DNA from: JADLHS01 sp020848635
GTDB taxonomy: Bacteria; Verrucomicrobiota; Verrucomicrobiia; Limisphaerales; JADLHS01
NCBI GenBank assembly: GCA_037044975.1
Contig: JBAOIL010000037.1
Span: 248,001 to 312,000, forward strand
Direction of reading: 5' to 3'
Length of the DNA stretch: 64,000 bases
How positions within the stretch are numbered: the stretch's first letter is position 1; each line of letters begins with the position of its first letter. The position numbers and the translations under genes are program-made. The notes below the pieces were generated by a model that worked only from the letters and a program-made list of their open reading frames with translations, had not been told where the DNA came from and searched no databases. Shown here piece by piece: positions 61,570 to 64,000 of this stretch.

Positions 61570-62892
61570 ATGCCACGAACGCTGACCCATTTGCTTTTGC
61601 TCACCATGATCGCGCTTCCCATCGCTGGAGCACTAACCCAAGCCACCGCCGCGGAGGCGACCAATCCGCCGGTCATCCAGCCCTGGCGGCGCATCGCGCT
61701 CGATCCCGAATACAGCGGCGCGTGGGTCGTCGCGGGTGATCTCGACGGCGATGGTCAGGTGGAAATCGTCAGCGCGCGCAACGTGGACCAGAATGACGTT
61801 CACTACACCAGCGCCGTTGTCGCGCAGCGGCTCGACGGCAGCGTGCTCTGGCGCTGGGGCGATCCGAAGATCGGTCGCCAGAAACTTCACCACGATGTGG
61901 CCTGCCAGATTTACGACTGGGACGGCGACGGAAAGAACGAAGTGGTGCTTTCCGGCGACGGCTTCGTGTTTGAACTGGAGGGCGCGACCGGACGCGAGAA
62001 ACGTCGCCTGCCCCTGCCCAAGGATGCGGGCGATTGCCTGGTCTTCGTGAACGTCTCGGGCAATACCCGCCTGACCGATGTGCTGGTCAAGACTCGTTAC
62101 ACCCAGATTTGGGCCTTTGACCGCAACTGGAAACCGCTCTGGACAGTCGAGAACCCGGGTGGCTATCGCACGGCGCATCAGCCGGTGGCCGTGGACCTCG
62201 ACGGCGATGGTCGCGACGAAATTATGGCCGGTTTTGCCATGTTGAACGCCGACGGTTCGATACGCTGGGTTTTCAAGTCGCAGAAGATCGAACAAGGCCG
62301 GGGTCATTGCGATGCCTTTCGCCTCGTGCGGGCCGCAAAGCGCCCGGAGGACTCGCGGTTCGTCATCACGATGTGCGGCGCGAACGGCATCGCCCTCCTC
62401 GACGGCAACGGCAAGCCAATCTGGGAAGTGGGCGGCGAGCACTTCGAATCCGTGGATGTGGGCCGGATTTCCGCCGATTCCGAGGGCCTCCAAATGGCGG
62501 TGGACATTGATCATCGTCCGTGGGGCGATGGTCCGGTCTGGGTCTTTGACGAACGCGGGCAGGTGAAGACAAAGATCAAGACCGACTACTCCCGCCATCA
62601 CGCGCTGGTGGATTGGACCGGCGACGGGCTGGACGAGATTGTGATCGCTCAATCACGTTCGCTCTACGACGGCAATGGTCGGATTGTAGCCACGCTCGCC
62701 ATGGATCCCCAAGACGATGCCGACGGGGAAGAGCGTTTGGCGTTAACCGGGGATTTTACGGGCGACGGCGTGCCCGATGTGCTGCTGACCACGCGGGCCA
62801 TGACGCACGTCTGCATTTACAGGAATGAGCGCGGTCGAAAGCCTAATCCGCCCGCGCCGCTGGGCACCGGAGCCAATTTCACCCTGTATTGA
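61570..62892 (+). CDS. Secreted FG-GAP/VCBS-repeat beta-propeller protein
   Basis: 440 residues with signal peptide ('LLLLTMIALPIAGALTQATA'). Repeated calcium-binding-like loops DxDxDG ('GDLDGDGQVEIV', 'DWDGDGKNEVV', 'VDLDGDGRDEIM', 'DFTGDGVPDVLL') mark an FG-GAP/VCBS propeller, similar in layout to the catalytic propeller of family 11 rhamnogalacturonan lyases, but no lyase assignment is justified. It is divergent from the UroD-like gene (60 bases) and convergent with the oxidoreductase. Confidence 0.83.
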   Translation: MPRTLTHLLLLTMIALPIAGALTQATAAEATNPPVIQPWRRIALDPEYSGAWVVAGDLDGDGQVEIVSARNVDQNDVHYTSAVVAQRLDGSVLWRWGDPKIGRQKLHHDVACQIYDWDGDGKNEVVLSGDGFVFELEGATGREKRRLPLPKDAGDCLVFVNVSGNTRLTDVLVKTRYTQIWAFDRNWKPLWTVENPGGYRTAHQPVAVDLDGDGRDEIMAGFAMLNADGSIRWVFKSQKIEQGRGHCDAFRLVRAAKRPEDSRFVITMCGANGIALLDGNGKPIWEVGGEHFESVDVGRISADSEGLQMAVDIDHRPWGDGPVWVFDERGQVKTKIKTDYSRHHALVDWTGDGLDEIVIAQSRSLYDGNGRIVATLAMDPQDDADGEERLALTGDFTGDGVPDVLLTTRAMTHVCIYRNERGRKPNPPAPLGTGANFTLY

Positions 62893-62916
62893 GCGCCACA
62901 ACTGCGGCGCAGGGTC

Positions 62917-64000
<1,084 letters not shown>

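Overview
The window looks like a chromosomal segment of a high-GC member of the Verrucomicrobiota, most like the Pedosphaera/Limisphaera group. I infer this from gene content and not from a search. The pointers are LamG proteins with PEP-CTERM tails, DUF1800/DUF1501 and DUF1080 proteins, a GH99-like (WbsX-type) glycosidase, an ECF sigma factor fused to a membrane-anchored C-terminal region, Gfo/Idh/MocA oxidoreductases and a TrpB2-type tryptophan synthase beta chain. There is no phage, plasmid, integrase, CRISPR array or rRNA; one tRNA-Leu(UAA) is present.

Layout. 0-12 kb is mostly housekeeping: a CBS-pair protein; an operon of a HAD-Nudix fusion followed by folB; tRNA-Leu; a coiled-coil lipoprotein; pheT; trpB2; an outer-membrane-type protein; rnhA; manC; a PEP-CTERM protein; trpA. 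12-17 kb is a small envelope/polysaccharide island with an orphan chemoreceptor-like sensor, a GT4 glycosyltransferase, a nucleotidyltransferase/kinase fusion and a phosphotransferase. 17-29 kb holds pssA, a LysE exporter with a tiny Cys-rich gene overlapping its end, sufU and sufD, an RluD-type pseudouridine synthase, asd, a GntP permease, a PQQ-type propeller protein, parA, hpf and an amidohydrolase. 29-32 kb is bioF-bioA. 32-37 kb holds rpoN and two Ser/Thr kinases bracketing an aguB/sugar-reductase pair. 37-41 kb holds comF, accD, an unknown protein and a LamG-VanZ protein. 41.5-49 kb is accessory: a membrane protein, DUF1800, DUF1501, GH99-like and DUF1080. 49-55 kb is a cluster of three LamG proteins transcribed leftward, divergent from a LuxR-type regulator. 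56-64 kb holds a TPR protein, an alkaline-phosphatase-superfamily enzyme, a 149-bp inverted-repeat element, the sigma-factor fusion, a decayed copy of a UroD-like gene, the intact UroD-like gene, an FG-GAP protein and a truncated Gfo/Idh oxidoreductase.

How genes work together. folB and the HAD-Nudix fusion could cover consecutive dihydroneopterin steps of folate synthesis. bioF-bioA cover two biotin steps. trpA and trpB2 are unlinked. DUF1800/DUF1501 and DUF1080/GH99-like form tight, partly translationally coupled pairs.

Quality warning. At least ten genes need one or two single-base corrections to give full-length proteins, thirteen sites in all, many at short homopolymers. The pattern looks more like sequencing or assembly error than biology. 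I therefore list these as single genes with a frameshift rather than as pseudogenes.
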